Shown: positions 23,998-31,985, numbered from the stretch's first letter. The stretch: DNA of 64,000 nucleotides from Achromobacter spanius (GCF_003994415.1 NZ_CP034689.1:5146001-5210000), one strand, 5' to 3'. The notes: generated from the letters alone by a model not told the origin. A program made the numbers and translations.

Positions 23998-24630
23998 TCA
24001 GGAACGGGGCGCGCGGCGGGCCGACTTGGGGCGGAAGGCATCGATGACCTCGGGGCGCGTCTCGGCGTAAGGCCCGCCGATCAGATCGATGCAATACGGG
24101 ACGGCGGCAAAGATTCCCGGTGCGATGACGGCGCCATCTTCGTCCTTCAGCCCTTCCAGGGTCTCGCGGATGGACTTCGGCTGCCCCGGCAGATTCACGA
24201 TCAGCGCGGCATGCGAAGGCGTTTCGCGGATGACGGCGACCTGCCTGGACAGAATGGCCGTGGGCACAAAGCGCAGGCTGATCTGGCGCATCTGTTCCCC
24301 GAAACCCGGCATTTCTTTCGTCCCCACGGCCAAGGTGGCCTCGGGGGTAACGTCGCGGCGGGCCGGGCCCGTGCCGCCGGTGGTCAGCACCAGGTCGCAG
24401 CCACAGAGGTCGACAAGCTCGATCAGGGTGTCGGAAATGCGCGCGGGTTCGTCAGGAATCAGGCGGTCCACCGCCTGCCAGGGCGATACCAGCGCCGAGC
24501 CCAGCCATTCACGCAAGGCGGGCAGGCCCTGATCCTGATAGGCGCCGCTTGAAGCGCGGTCAGAAACGGACACCAGGCCGATGATCAGGTCGTCGGGATG
24601 GCGGCGGGCGATTCGGGTTGTGGTGGTCAT
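23998..24630 (-). CDS. mog: Molybdopterin adenylyltransferase Mog
   Basis: A 210-residue MoaB/Mog-fold enzyme that adenylates molybdopterin before Mo insertion. The family motifs are V-S-V-S-D-R-A-S-S-G-A-Y-Q-D, T-T-G-G-T-G-P-A-R-R-D-V-T-P-E-A-T and N-L-P-G-Q-P-K-S-I-R-E-T-L. Length and the long insert match MogA rather than MoaB. The start at 24630 (MTTTTRIARR) begins at the homologous region. Mo-cofactor would be needed by the nitrate reductase at 57441, though the genes are not linked. Confidence 0.92.
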   Translation of the reverse strand: MTTTTRIARRHPDDLIIGLVSVSDRASSGAYQDQGLPALREWLGSALVSPWQAVDRLIPDEPARISDTLIELVDLCGCDLVLTTGGTGPARRDVTPEATLAVGTKEMPGFGEQMRQISLRFVPTAILSRQVAVIRETPSHAALIVNLPGQPKSIRETLEGLKDEDGAVIAPGIFAAVPYCIDLIGGPYAETRPEVIDAFRPKSARRAPRS

Positions 24631-24914
24631 GGCGTAGGCGTAATAGAGGAAAAGGGCAGTACGGGCGGCCAAGCATGGCACGCGACGCGGTCAATCATGG
24701 AAATCCAGAAGACAGCCGCGGTGTCGATGCTATCGCATTCTTTCCCAGGCGAACGGTGGCCGGTCCCGTCCGCCTGGCTCGTTCCGCCCTGTGGCAAAAA
24801 AGCGAATCGGTCCGCGGCCCCATTTACCGCGCTTGTTCGCGCCACGGGCGCTGGATAACATTCGCTAACAAAAATATTCCCGGCTGGCGCGCCCCTTCCC
24901 CCCTCTTGGCTTCC

Positions 24915-26039
24915 ATGTTCAAACGACCGTTACGCCAGCACGCGCTGGCCGCCGCGCTGGCCTTGTCGAGCGCCGCTGCCGTGGCCGCGCTTGCCTGGCA
25001 CGCCTTAGCCTTGAAGACGGAACCCGTGCCCGCCGCGGCACCCGGCATCTACATCCCCAACCTGGGCAACACGCTGCATGAGCAGACGCGCAACCTGTCG
25101 CGGCTGAGCCAGGCGCTGCGCATCGGGGACCGGCTCGTGATTCTGGGTTCGTCCGAATTGACCAGCAACGATCTGCGCTTCGTCCCCTACCGCTATCTGG
25201 CCGAAGAACTCCAGATGCCCGTGCTGGCCTACGGCCATTCGGGCTTTCAGTCCCTGGGCATGCAATTGGTGCTGGCCGCGCTGGCCGACGATTTGTCGCC
25301 AGACTCGCGCGTGGTGGTGATGCTGTCGCCCGGCTGGTTCGACGGCGACGGCGGGCTGGGCGTCGACGAATTCAAGGAACACGCCAACCCGCTGCTGCCC
25401 CGTCTGGTGAAGCAGCCCGAAGCCCGTGCCGAGCTGGCGCGCTGGCTGCGCGACAAGGGCGACGCGGGCGTGGCATGGTCGATGCTGGCCGAGCAGGCCT
25501 ATGTGTTCCGCCAGCGCCTGGTCGACCTGTGGGCGCCCGCGCATGCCGCGCCGCCCCCGGAGCGCGAACGCGAAGGCCCCGCGCCCGCCGCCCGCGTGGT
25601 GGACTGGGACGCGCTGGCGGAAGAAGCCCAACGCGCAGAGCAGGACCTGATGGCGGGCAACCGCTACGCGGTGCGCGACGATTTCTTCAACAAATACCTG
25701 CGCAGCATCCCGGAAGGCGGCAAGACCGCCTTTCAGCCGCAGCCCCTGACGGGCCGCGCAGAATTGCGCGAGCTCAATGCGTTGATGGCGTTGCTGCATC
25801 AGCGTGGCGTGAATGCGCTGTTTGTGATGCAGCCCCTGCACCCGATGGTCTTCAAGGACCTGCATCGGTTTGACCCCGTGCAAAAGGAAGTCGCCACGCT
25901 GTGCCAGCGCTACGCGATGACCTGCCTGGACATGTATGGCGCGCCCTACGAAGTGGGCATGCTGCGTGACGTGCAGCACCTGGGTGAACTGGGCTGGCTG
26001 CGCGTGAACCGGAAGATTGCCGAGGTATTCCGCCCATGA
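24915..26039 (+). CDS. DltD-like periplasmic acyltransferase
   Basis: A 374-residue membrane-anchored protein (helix about residues 11-32, rest periplasmic) of the DltD family. The SGNH-like catalytic residues are visible: G78-S-S80-E-L near the start of the domain and D352-V-Q-H355-L-G-E-L-G-W at the end, matching the D-x-x-H-x-G-x-x-G-W motif of DltD. DltD moves D-alanine from an acyl carrier motif to lipoteichoic acid in Firmicutes; Gram-negative homologues modify envelope polymers. An Ala/Pro/Glu-rich insert lies near residues 210-225. No dltA, dltB or dltC is nearby. A microprotein gene follows at 26097. The polymer target is unknown. Confidence 0.87.
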   Translation: MFKRPLRQHALAAALALSSAAAVAALAWHALALKTEPVPAAAPGIYIPNLGNTLHEQTRNLSRLSQALRIGDRLVILGSSELTSNDLRFVPYRYLAEELQMPVLAYGHSGFQSLGMQLVLAALADDLSPDSRVVVMLSPGWFDGDGGLGVDEFKEHANPLLPRLVKQPEARAELARWLRDKGDAGVAWSMLAEQAYVFRQRLVDLWAPAHAAPPPEREREGPAPAARVVDWDALAEEAQRAEQDLMAGNRYAVRDDFFNKYLRSIPEGGKTAFQPQPLTGRAELRELNALMALLHQRGVNALFVMQPLHPMVFKDLHRFDPVQKEVATLCQRYAMTCLDMYGAPYEVGMLRDVQHLGELGWLRVNRKIAEVFRP

Positions 26040-26096
26040 CGCCCGCCCCGGCCCGCCAAGGCAGGTTTCGCTGCCCTCCATTGAATTGACGCCCTC

Positions 26097-26222
26097 ATGA
26101 AAAGAACGCTTTGGCTGTGCCTGCTGTATCTGGGCGTGCTCGCCGTGCTGCTGATCCAGGCGGACACCGCCGCCAACCTGGGTAAACCGATGGAGATCGA
26201 GTTTCAGTACTCGAAATTCTGA
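26097..26222 (+). CDS. DltX-like membrane microprotein ending in F-x-Y-x-x-F
   Basis: A 41-residue gene 57 bases after the DltD-like gene. It has a Lys/Arg N-terminus, one hydrophobic helix (L-W-L-C-L-L-Y-L-G-V-L-A-V-L-L-I, residues 5-20) and a short outside tail ending E-F36-Q-Y38-S-K-F41. The terminal F-x-Y-x-x-F hexapeptide is the acyl-shuttle motif reported for DltX in Firmicutes, whose Tyr receives D-alanine from the DltB MBOAT and passes it to DltD. An in-frame stop at 26082-26084 fixes the ATG. There is no clear Shine-Dalgarno site, so translation may be coupled or weak. The motif, topology, size and partner gene all agree; function is inferred. Confidence 0.72.
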   Translation: MKRTLWLCLLYLGVLAVLLIQADTAANLGKPMEIEFQYSKF

Positions 26223-26274
26223 CGGCCTAGCCCGTCGGACAGGTGAAATTTGGTTTTCCGACGCAACCAGGCCA

Positions 26275-26292
26275 CGGTCACAAATCTGCAAT
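26275..26292 (+). promoter_or_regulatory. Possible Pho box overlapping a -10 upstream of pit
   Basis: CGGTCAC-AAAT-CTGCAAT matches 11 of 14 PhoB half-site positions with a 4-base A/T spacer, 38 bases before the pit start. Its right half overlaps AATAAT (26290-26295), a 5-of-6 match to a -10. A PhoB dimer here would cover the promoter and so might repress, as described for pit in rhizobia. No good -35 was found. Confidence 0.35.
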
Positions 26293-26330
26293 AATCGGCT
26301 CCTCACGCCGGAACCTCGCCCCCCGCCTCC

Positions 26331-27806
26331 ATGTTCGACCTCTTCCACGGCCTAGACCTCTGGGTCGGCCTCAGCCTTGTGCTGGCCCTGACATTCGTCC
26401 TGGCCTTCGAATTCATCAATGGTTTCCACGACACGGCCAATGCCGTGGCCACGGTGATCTATACCAAGGCCATGCCGCCGCATCTTGCGGTGGTGCTGTC
26501 CGGCATCTTCAACTTCCTGGGCGTGCTGCTGGGCGGCGTGGGGGTGGCCTACGCCATCGTCCACCTGCTGCCGGTGGAGCTGCTGATCAACGTGGATACC
26601 GGCCGCGGCCTGGCCATGGTGTTCGCCATGCTGGCGGCCGCCATCGCCTGGAACCTGGGCACCTGGTACTTCGGCATTCCGGCATCCAGCTCGCACACGC
26701 TGATCGGCTCGATCCTGGGCGTGGGTCTGGCCAACGCCCTGATCACCGATCTGCCGCTGGCGGACGGCGTGAACTGGGGCAAGGCCATCGACATCGGCAT
26801 GTCGCTGGTGGCCTCGCCCATCGCCGGCTTCCTGGTGGCGGGCGGCCTGCTGCTGCTGCTCAAGCGCTGGCTGCCGCTGTCGAAAATGCACAAGACGCCG
26901 GAGCAGCGCCGCGCCATCGACAATAAAAAGCATCCGCCGTTCTGGAACCGTCTGGTGCTGGTGCTGTCGGCCATGGGCGTGAGCTTCGTGCACGGCTCGA
27001 ATGACGGCCAGAAGGGCATCGGCCTGATCATGCTGGTGCTGATCGGCATCGTGCCCGCCAACTTCGTGCTGGACACCACCAGCACCACCTACCAGATTGA
27101 ACGCACGCGCGACGCGGCCAATCACCTGAACGTGTTCTACCACCGCAACGAAGCGATGCTGGGCGACTTCCTGGCGCTCAAGCGCCCGGACGCCACGACG
27201 GAACTGCCGCCCACCTTCCGCTGCGACCCCAAGCTGACCGTGCCGACCATTGCGGCGCTGCAAACCGATCTGGCCGGCGTCAGCAACTATGCCGACCTGT
27301 CGCCCGAGAAGCGCATCGACGTGCGCCGCTATCTGCTCTGTCTGGACGACACGGCCAAGAAGGTATCCAGCATTGAAGGGCTGCCCGCCCGCGAACGCGC
27401 CGACCTGCAACGCCTGCGCGCCGACCTTACCGCCACCACCGAATACGCGCCCTTCTGGGTCATCGTGGCCGTGGCCCTGGCGCTGGGCGCGGGCACCATG
27501 GTGGGCTGGCGCCGCGTGGTGCTGACGGTGGGCGAAAAGATCGGCAAGCAAGGCATGACGTACGCGCAGGGCATGTCGGCGCAGGTGACGGCGGTTGCCG
27601 CCATCGGGCTGGCCAACGTGTTCAGCCTGCCCGTGTCCACCACCCACGTGCTGTCCTCGGGCGTGGCGGGCACGATGATCGCCAACAAGACCGGCCTGCA
27701 AGGCAATACGGTGCGCAACATCCTGCTGGCCTGGGTGCTGACCCTACCTGCGTCCATGGCGTTGGCGGCCGCGCTGTTCTGGCTTGGCGTTCAGATCTCG
27801 GGATAA
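26331..27806 (+). CDS. pit: Low-affinity inorganic phosphate transporter (Pit family)
   Basis: A 491-residue inner-membrane symporter of the PiT family, which takes up phosphate with divalent metal using the proton gradient. The paired family signatures are present: G-F-H-D-T-A-N-A-V-A-T in the N-terminal half, V-H-G-S-N-D-G-Q-K-G-I-G in the middle, and S-L-P-V-S-T-T-H-V-L-S-S-G-V-A-G in the C-terminal half. About 130 polar residues (roughly 255-385) form the central cytoplasmic loop seen in PitA. Length matches E. coli PitA (499). It starts with ATG at 26331, where homology begins. Confidence 0.93.
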   Translation: MFDLFHGLDLWVGLSLVLALTFVLAFEFINGFHDTANAVATVIYTKAMPPHLAVVLSGIFNFLGVLLGGVGVAYAIVHLLPVELLINVDTGRGLAMVFAMLAAAIAWNLGTWYFGIPASSSHTLIGSILGVGLANALITDLPLADGVNWGKAIDIGMSLVASPIAGFLVAGGLLLLLKRWLPLSKMHKTPEQRRAIDNKKHPPFWNRLVLVLSAMGVSFVHGSNDGQKGIGLIMLVLIGIVPANFVLDTTSTTYQIERTRDAANHLNVFYHRNEAMLGDFLALKRPDATTELPPTFRCDPKLTVPTIAALQTDLAGVSNYADLSPEKRIDVRRYLLCLDDTAKKVSSIEGLPARERADLQRLRADLTATTEYAPFWVIVAVALALGAGTMVGWRRVVLTVGEKIGKQGMTYAQGMSAQVTAVAAIGLANVFSLPVSTTHVLSSGVAGTMIANKTGLQGNTVRNILLAWVLTLPASMALAAALFWLGVQISG

Positions 27807-27815
27807 GGCCACAAA

Positions 27816-27842
27816 CGGCCGCGCGGGCAATCCGCGCGGCCG
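27816..27842. terminator. 11-bp hairpin after pit
   Basis: CGGCCGCGCGG and CCGCGCGGCCG form a perfect 11-bp stem with the 5-base loop GCAAT, starting 9 bases after the pit stop. No T-run follows, so it is a probable 3' end or stabilising structure rather than a proven intrinsic terminator. Confidence 0.5.
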
Positions 27843-27906
27843 CTGCAACACAGTGGCGACCGCGTCGGGCTTTTCTTGGCACGCGGTCCGCGTCTACCAT
27901 GGCGCC

Positions 27907-28575
27907 ATGGCTACCCAGACTCCCTCCCCCATCCCGACCCTGCATTACATTTTCGACCCGCTTTGCGGCTGGTGCTATGGCGCCGCCCCGCTGGTGGACG
28001 CAGCCCGCGGCGTTGCCGGCCTGTACGTAGCGCCCCACGGCGGCGGCATGATGACGGGCGGCAACCGCCAGCCGGTTACCGATGCGCTGCGCCGCTACGT
28101 CATGGCGCACGACGAACGCATCGCCAGCATGAGCGGACAAGCCTTCGGCAAGGACTACTTCGACGGTCTGCTGCGCGACACCGACGCGGTGTTTGATTCC
28201 GAGCCCCCCACCACCGCCATCCTGGCTGCCGAAGAACTCGCCGGCCGCGGGCTGGACCTGCTCAAGCGCGTGCAGCACGCGCACTATGTGGAAGGCCGCC
28301 GCATCGCCGACTCCGCCGTGCTCAAGACGCTGGCCCGCGAGATCGGTCTGGACGGCGCCACGTTTGATGCCGCGTATGACGCCACCCAGGGCGCGGACAC
28401 GGCGGCGCACATCGCGGCCAGCCGCCAACTGCTGGCGCAGGTGGGCGGCAGCGGTTTCCCCACGCTGGTGCTTGAACAGCGCGGCATCCGTACCCTGTTG
28501 GAACCCGGCCGCTACCTGGGCCGCCCGGAGCAATGGCAGGCAGACCTGCGCAGCCGCATTCAGGCCGGCGGCTGA
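27907..28575 (+). CDS. DsbA-family (thioredoxin-fold) protein
   Basis: A 222-residue protein of the DsbA/FrnE-like family. The redox motif C20-G-W-C23 lies after the first strand (L-H-Y-I-F-D-P-L), and G-G-S-G-F-P-T-L provides the cis-proline loop. There is no signal peptide, so it is probably cytoplasmic, like FrnE or 2-hydroxychromene isomerase relatives. The ATG at 27907 starts right before the first strand; a 41-codon upstream extension overlaps pit and is unlikely. Its substrate is unknown. Confidence 0.88.
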   Translation: MATQTPSPIPTLHYIFDPLCGWCYGAAPLVDAARGVAGLYVAPHGGGMMTGGNRQPVTDALRRYVMAHDERIASMSGQAFGKDYFDGLLRDTDAVFDSEPPTTAILAAEELAGRGLDLLKRVQHAHYVEGRRIADSAVLKTLAREIGLDGATFDAAYDATQGADTAAHIAASRQLLAQVGGSGFPTLVLEQRGIRTLLEPGRYLGRPEQWQADLRSRIQAGG

Positions 28576-28579
28576 TCGG

Positions 28580-29194
28580 TCAGGACTCTTCGATGTCGCC
28601 GTCGCGTTGCAAGGCCCGGTGCATGGCCGGGCGCGCGGCCAGCCGTTCCAGATAGGCGTTGAACACGGGCGATTCGGGTATCACCTTCACCTGCACCATG
28701 TATTGCAGTGACCCGCCCAGCACGATGTCGACGGCCGAAAACCTATCACCCAGAAAATACGGCCGGGCCTGCAGCACCCGGGTCAGCACCTGTTCGACCT
28801 CGTCGGCCGACCCCCAACCCGGCCCGCCGTCCTGGTGCGGGCGCTTGAATGCGCGCTCCACCATGGCCGGCTCGAACACGCCAGTGGAATACGCCAACCA
28901 CGTCAGGTAGGGGCCGCGCTGGGCATCGCCCACCAAGGGTCCCAGCCCTTTTTCAGGGAACAGATCGGTCAGGTACAGCGCGATGGCCGGGGTTTCGAAG
29001 ATGGGCACGCCGTCGTGCACCAGGGCGGGCACCTTGCGGTGGGGATGGATGTCGATGTAATCGGCGGGCATGTGTCCCGCGCTGTCGGTGCCGCGGATGG
29101 ACACCATTTCGGTGTCGTAGGGCACGCCCAATTCCTCAAGCAGCCACAACACCCTGAACGACCGCGAGCGCGGCGCATGGTAAAGCGTAAGCAT
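28580..29194 (-). CDS. Glutathione S-transferase family protein
   Basis: A 204-residue cytosolic GST. The N-terminal thioredoxin-like domain starts M-L-T-L-Y-H-A-P-R-S-R-S-F-R-V-L-W-L-L-E-E-L, with the catalytic Ser/Arg region near residues 9-12. K-V-P-A-L is the cis-Pro loop and F-E-T-P-A-I-A-L-Y-L the gamma-Glu-binding turn. The C-terminal helical domain ends with F-S-A-V-D-I-V-L-G-G, the N-capping Asp motif. It is convergent with the DsbA-family gene, 4 bases apart. The substrate is unknown. Confidence 0.9.
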   Translation of the reverse strand: MLTLYHAPRSRSFRVLWLLEELGVPYDTEMVSIRGTDSAGHMPADYIDIHPHRKVPALVHDGVPIFETPAIALYLTDLFPEKGLGPLVGDAQRGPYLTWLAYSTGVFEPAMVERAFKRPHQDGGPGWGSADEVEQVLTRVLQARPYFLGDRFSAVDIVLGGSLQYMVQVKVIPESPVFNAYLERLAARPAMHRALQRDGDIEES

Positions 29195-29266
29195 GGTCGG
29201 CCTCCTCTGCGTTGGACATCGACCATTTTGCCTTGCGCCGCGCGCGGACGAAAGCCGCCGAAATGA

Positions 29267-29584
29267 CTACTGATCCGCCTCGCCCAGGGCGCGCAACTGC
29301 GCTTTCAGGCGCCGTACCTCTTGGCTCAGGTCCAGAATCAGCGCCACCGCGTCCAGGCTGGCGCCAAAGTCGTGCTCCAGCCGGCGCGCGTGCAAGGCGC
29401 GCTGCAGGTCCATGCTGTAGAAGCACCATTCCGACGGTTGACGCCCCCTGGCAGTGACGATGCCGACTTCAACCAGTTGGGCCACCCATTCCACTTCCGC
29501 ATGGCAGGCGCGCGCCAGGTCGTCGGCGCTGAGCGGCTGCGATTTGCCCACGACAGTGGCGCTGGTGATGACAAGTTTGCTCAT
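29267..29584 (-). CDS. cbpM: Chaperone modulator CbpM
   Basis: A 105-residue protein of the CbpM/MerR-like helix family. It contains L-A-R-A-C-H-A-E-V-E-W-V-A-Q-L-V-E-V-G-I-V and the D-L-Q-R-A-L-H-A-R-R-L-E-H-D-F-G-A-S-L segment, matching the E. coli modulator that binds the J domain of CbpA and inhibits it. A C-terminal helix L-S-Q-E-V-R-R-L-K-A-Q-L-R-A-L follows. It starts 2 bases after the cbpA stop, the usual cbpA-cbpM arrangement, so the pair is co-expressed. Confidence 0.9.
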   Translation of the reverse strand: MSKLVITSATVVGKSQPLSADDLARACHAEVEWVAQLVEVGIVTARGRQPSEWCFYSMDLQRALHARRLEHDFGASLDAVALILDLSQEVRRLKAQLRALGEADQ

Positions 29585-29586
29585 GA

Positions 29587-30546
29587 TCAGACCCCCATGT
29601 GGCGTCGCGGGTTGAACGGCGCCTCCTGCTGCAGCTTGCGGTAGGCCGCCTTGGCCGCATCGCTATCAGCGGGCGGCAGCACCAGGTCCAGTACCAGGTA
29701 AAGGTCGCCCGGCGGATCTCCCGGTATGCCGCGCCCGCGCAGCCGCAGCTTGCGGCCGTTGCCCGATCCCGCGGGAATGGAGACTTCAACCGTGCCGCCC
29801 GGCGTGGGCGCATTCACCTTTGAACCCAGCGCCGCTTCCCAGGGGGCCACCGGCAGCGTCATGTACAGGTCACGCCCTTCGACGCGATAGCGCGGATGCG
29901 GCTTGAAGCGCACCTCAAGGTAAAGGTCGCCGTTTTCGCCGCCGCCATAGCCGGGCATGCCCTGCCCGGACAGCCGGATGAACTGGCCTTCGCGCACGCC
30001 CGCCGGAATGCGCACGCTGAGGGTGCGCGTCTGCAGATGCGGTCGGCCTTGCGCGTCCATCTCCATGGCGCGCAGGCTGATGTCGCGCGTGGCGCCATGG
30101 ATGGCGTCTTCCAGATCAACCTCGATGGCGGCGTGATGGTCGTCGCCGCGTGCGCGGAATTCCTGCTGGCTGGCGCCGCCTGGGCCGGCGCGGTGGCCGC
30201 GTTGGCCACGCCCGCCAAACAGCGACGAGAAAAATTCACTGAACTGCGCTTCATCGCCGGGCGCCGCGCCCCGGTGGAATTCAAAGCCTTCGTCCCAGCC
30301 GGGAGGCGGCTGGAAGCCGCCATCGGGCGACACGCCCGCCGCCAGGTTGTCATAGGCCAGCCGCTTTTCCTGGTCGCGCAGCACGTCATAGGCTTCGTTG
30401 ACGTCGCGCATGCGGACTTCGGCGTCGCTTTCCTTGCTGACGTCGGGGTGGTATTTACGGGCGAGCTTGCGGTAGGCGCGCCGGATCTCGTCTTCCGACG
30501 CGCTGCGCTCCACCCCCAGAATGCTGTAGTAGTCCTTGAACTCCAT
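29587..30546 (-). CDS. cbpA: Curved DNA-binding J-domain co-chaperone CbpA
   Basis: A 319-residue DnaJ-family co-chaperone without the zinc-finger region. The J domain covers residues 1-70 with Y-H-P-D-V (the HPD motif that stimulates DnaK). A Gly/Phe-rich linker follows (G-F-E-F-H-R-G-A-A-P, then F-F-S-S-L-F-G-G-R-G). Two C-terminal substrate-binding beta domains run from about residue 125 (L-E-D-A-I-H-G-A-T-R-D-I-S-L and P-W-E-A-A-L-G-S-K-V-N-A-P-T-P-G-G). CbpA also binds curved DNA in E. coli. A heat-shock-type promoter may lie upstream at 30614. Confidence 0.93.
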   Translation of the reverse strand: MEFKDYYSILGVERSASEDEIRRAYRKLARKYHPDVSKESDAEVRMRDVNEAYDVLRDQEKRLAYDNLAAGVSPDGGFQPPPGWDEGFEFHRGAAPGDEAQFSEFFSSLFGGRGQRGHRAGPGGASQQEFRARGDDHHAAIEVDLEDAIHGATRDISLRAMEMDAQGRPHLQTRTLSVRIPAGVREGQFIRLSGQGMPGYGGGENGDLYLEVRFKPHPRYRVEGRDLYMTLPVAPWEAALGSKVNAPTPGGTVEVSIPAGSGNGRKLRLRGRGIPGDPPGDLYLVLDLVLPPADSDAAKAAYRKLQQEAPFNPRRHMGV

Positions 30547-30574
30547 ATGCAGCTCACCTTAAAGGTTTCGGCCG

Positions 30575-30641
30575 CTGTGGCGTCGTGCCGCCACAGGCCT
30601 GGAATATCAACAAGATAGGGGCTGCGAACCGATTTATCAAT
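30575..30641 (-). promoter_or_regulatory. Possible heat-shock (sigma-32) promoter and leader hairpin of cbpA
   Basis: On the minus strand ATTGAT (30636-30641), a 14-base spacer and CCCCTATC (30614-30621) resemble the sigma-32 pattern CTTGAA-N14-CCCCATNT. Downstream, CTGTGGCG-TCGTGC-CGCCACAG (30575-30596) forms an 8-bp hairpin in the predicted leader, 29 bases before the start codon. The promoter match is partial. Confidence 0.35.
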
Positions 30642-30752
30642 GCGCAATATCAGACCAAGCCGTGGATGCGGCATGTCACCCGAGTGGCGTAGTATCTGCT
30701 TTTTACCCGCAGCCAAGCGATAGCCGCTGCCCCACTCCACGCAGGATCCACA

Positions 30753-31082
30753 ATGAAGATGAGCAACATCCCCTTCGGCACCACGGACTGGTCCGAAGTC
30801 GAACGCACCGAACACGCCGGCGACACCGGCATGGCGTACTGGCGCACCCGCCAATTCGGCGACCTGCGCGTGCGCATGGTGGAATACACGGCGGGCTACC
30901 TGGCCGACCACTGGTGCACCAAGGGCCACATCCTTTTCTGTCTGGAAGGCGAGCTGCACACCGAGCTTGAAGACGGCCGCCAATTCGTGCTGACTCCCGG
31001 CATGAGCTACCAGGTAGCCGACCAGGCCGAACCGCACCGCTCGTCCACCGCCACGGGCGCGAAGCTCTTCATTGTTGACTGA
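30753..31082 (+). CDS. DHCW-motif cupin-fold protein
   Basis: A 109-residue single-domain cupin. The core motif A-D-H-W-C-T-K-G-H-I-L-F-C-L-E-G-E-L corresponds to the 'DHCW' cupin group, with D-H, C and H in place of the standard metal-binding G-x5-H-x-H pattern. The second cupin strand is L-T-P-G-M-S-Y-Q-V-A-D. No reaction is known for this group. An upstream ATG six bases earlier in the same frame is absent, so ATG 30753 or the internal Met 3 is the start. It is divergent from cbpA. Confidence 0.85.
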   Translation: MKMSNIPFGTTDWSEVERTEHAGDTGMAYWRTRQFGDLRVRMVEYTAGYLADHWCTKGHILFCLEGELHTELEDGRQFVLTPGMSYQVADQAEPHRSSTATGAKLFIVD

Positions 31083-31198
31083 TGCGCCCACGCGACACGC
31101 AAAATTGCCGTTGCGTTACGCTTTGCCCTTCATGCGGCCCGGCGCCGCATGTCGATTCATTGCCGCATTGCCAGACCCCCGCCTGACCGGAGATTAAA

Positions 31199-31834
31199 GT
31201 GGGCGCCCCGATTACGCTATATGTCGATTCCCAGTTCCTCAGCCCCTACGCCATGTCGGTGTATGTGGCGCTGAGCGAAAAGCAATTGCCTTTCGAAATA
31301 CGCCCCATCGACCTGAGCGCTGGCGAACAGTGGATGCAACCCTATCAATGCCGCGCGCTGACCGCGCGCGTGCCGGCGCTGACGCATGACGACTTCAATC
31401 TGACTGAATCCAGCGTGATCACGGAGTACCTGGACGAGGTCTTCCCGCCCCCCCGACATGCTGCCCTGTATCCGCAAGCCGTCCGCTTCCGCGCCCGCGC
31501 CCGCCAATTGCAGGCCTGGTTGCGCAGTGACCTGACCGCCTTGCGCCAGGAACGCCCCACCGAAACCGTGTTCTACGGCGCGACGGGCCAGCCCTTGTCC
31601 GACGCGGCGCACGCGGCCTCGGCCAAGCTGCTCCGGGTAGCCAGCCATCTGCTCCCGGCGGGCCAGGCCAATCTGTTTGAACAATGGTGTATCGCCGACC
31701 TGGATTTGGCGGTCATGCTGAAGCGCCTGGCCCAGGACGACCTGCCCGACCCCTTGCGCGCTTATGTCGACGCCCAATGGCAGCGCCCATCAGTTCAAAA
31801 ATGGCTGGAACACAACGCCGCCGCCCGCGACTGA
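31199..31834 (+). CDS. yfcF: Glutathione transferase (YfcF-like)
   Basis: A 211-residue GST beginning with GTG at 31199, preceded by CGGAG. The N-terminal domain L-Y-V-D-S-Q-F-L-S-P-Y-A-M-S-V-Y-V-A-L and R-V-P-A-L-T-H-D-D-F-N-L-T-E-S-S-V-I-T-E-Y-L matches the YfcF group, with the S-P-Y-A active-site turn. The C-terminal helical domain includes N-L-F-E-Q-W-C-I-A-D-L-D-L-A-V-M. E. coli YfcF has glutathione peroxidase-type activity and supports oxidative stress resistance. It is alone in its transcript. Confidence 0.85.
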   Translation: MGAPITLYVDSQFLSPYAMSVYVALSEKQLPFEIRPIDLSAGEQWMQPYQCRALTARVPALTHDDFNLTESSVITEYLDEVFPPPRHAALYPQAVRFRARARQLQAWLRSDLTALRQERPTETVFYGATGQPLSDAAHAASAKLLRVASHLLPAGQANLFEQWCIADLDLAVMLKRLAQDDLPDPLRAYVDAQWQRPSVQKWLEHNAAARD

Positions 31835-31916
31835 CAACGAACCGATGCAAGGCCGTCGAAAACAATAAAAAGGGACGGCTGGATTCACTGCGGATTACCG
31901 AGTTTTAATCGCTGAA

Positions 31917-31933
31917 ATGTTGCGGCGCAGCAT
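31917..31933. promoter_or_regulatory. 17-bp palindrome upstream of the DUF3141 gene, possible PhaR site
   Basis: ATGTTGCGGCGCAGCAT is symmetric around its central G except for one pair (ATG-T/C-TGCG-G-CGCA-G/A-CAT). It lies 95 bases before the DUF3141 gene. PhaR repressors of polyhydroxyalkanoate genes bind TGC/GCA-rich dyads of this kind. With a PHA-synthase-like product downstream, PhaR control is plausible but not shown. Confidence 0.4.
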
Positions 31934-31985
31934 TCGTTGCGGTGTAATGGTGAGGTCAACTTAGCCGGCTCCACTTGGGGCCGGT

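Noticed and set aside
26352..26366. A CCTAGACCTCTGG string resembling the phn operator
   Set aside because: It lies inside the pit coding region and lacks the palindromic core.
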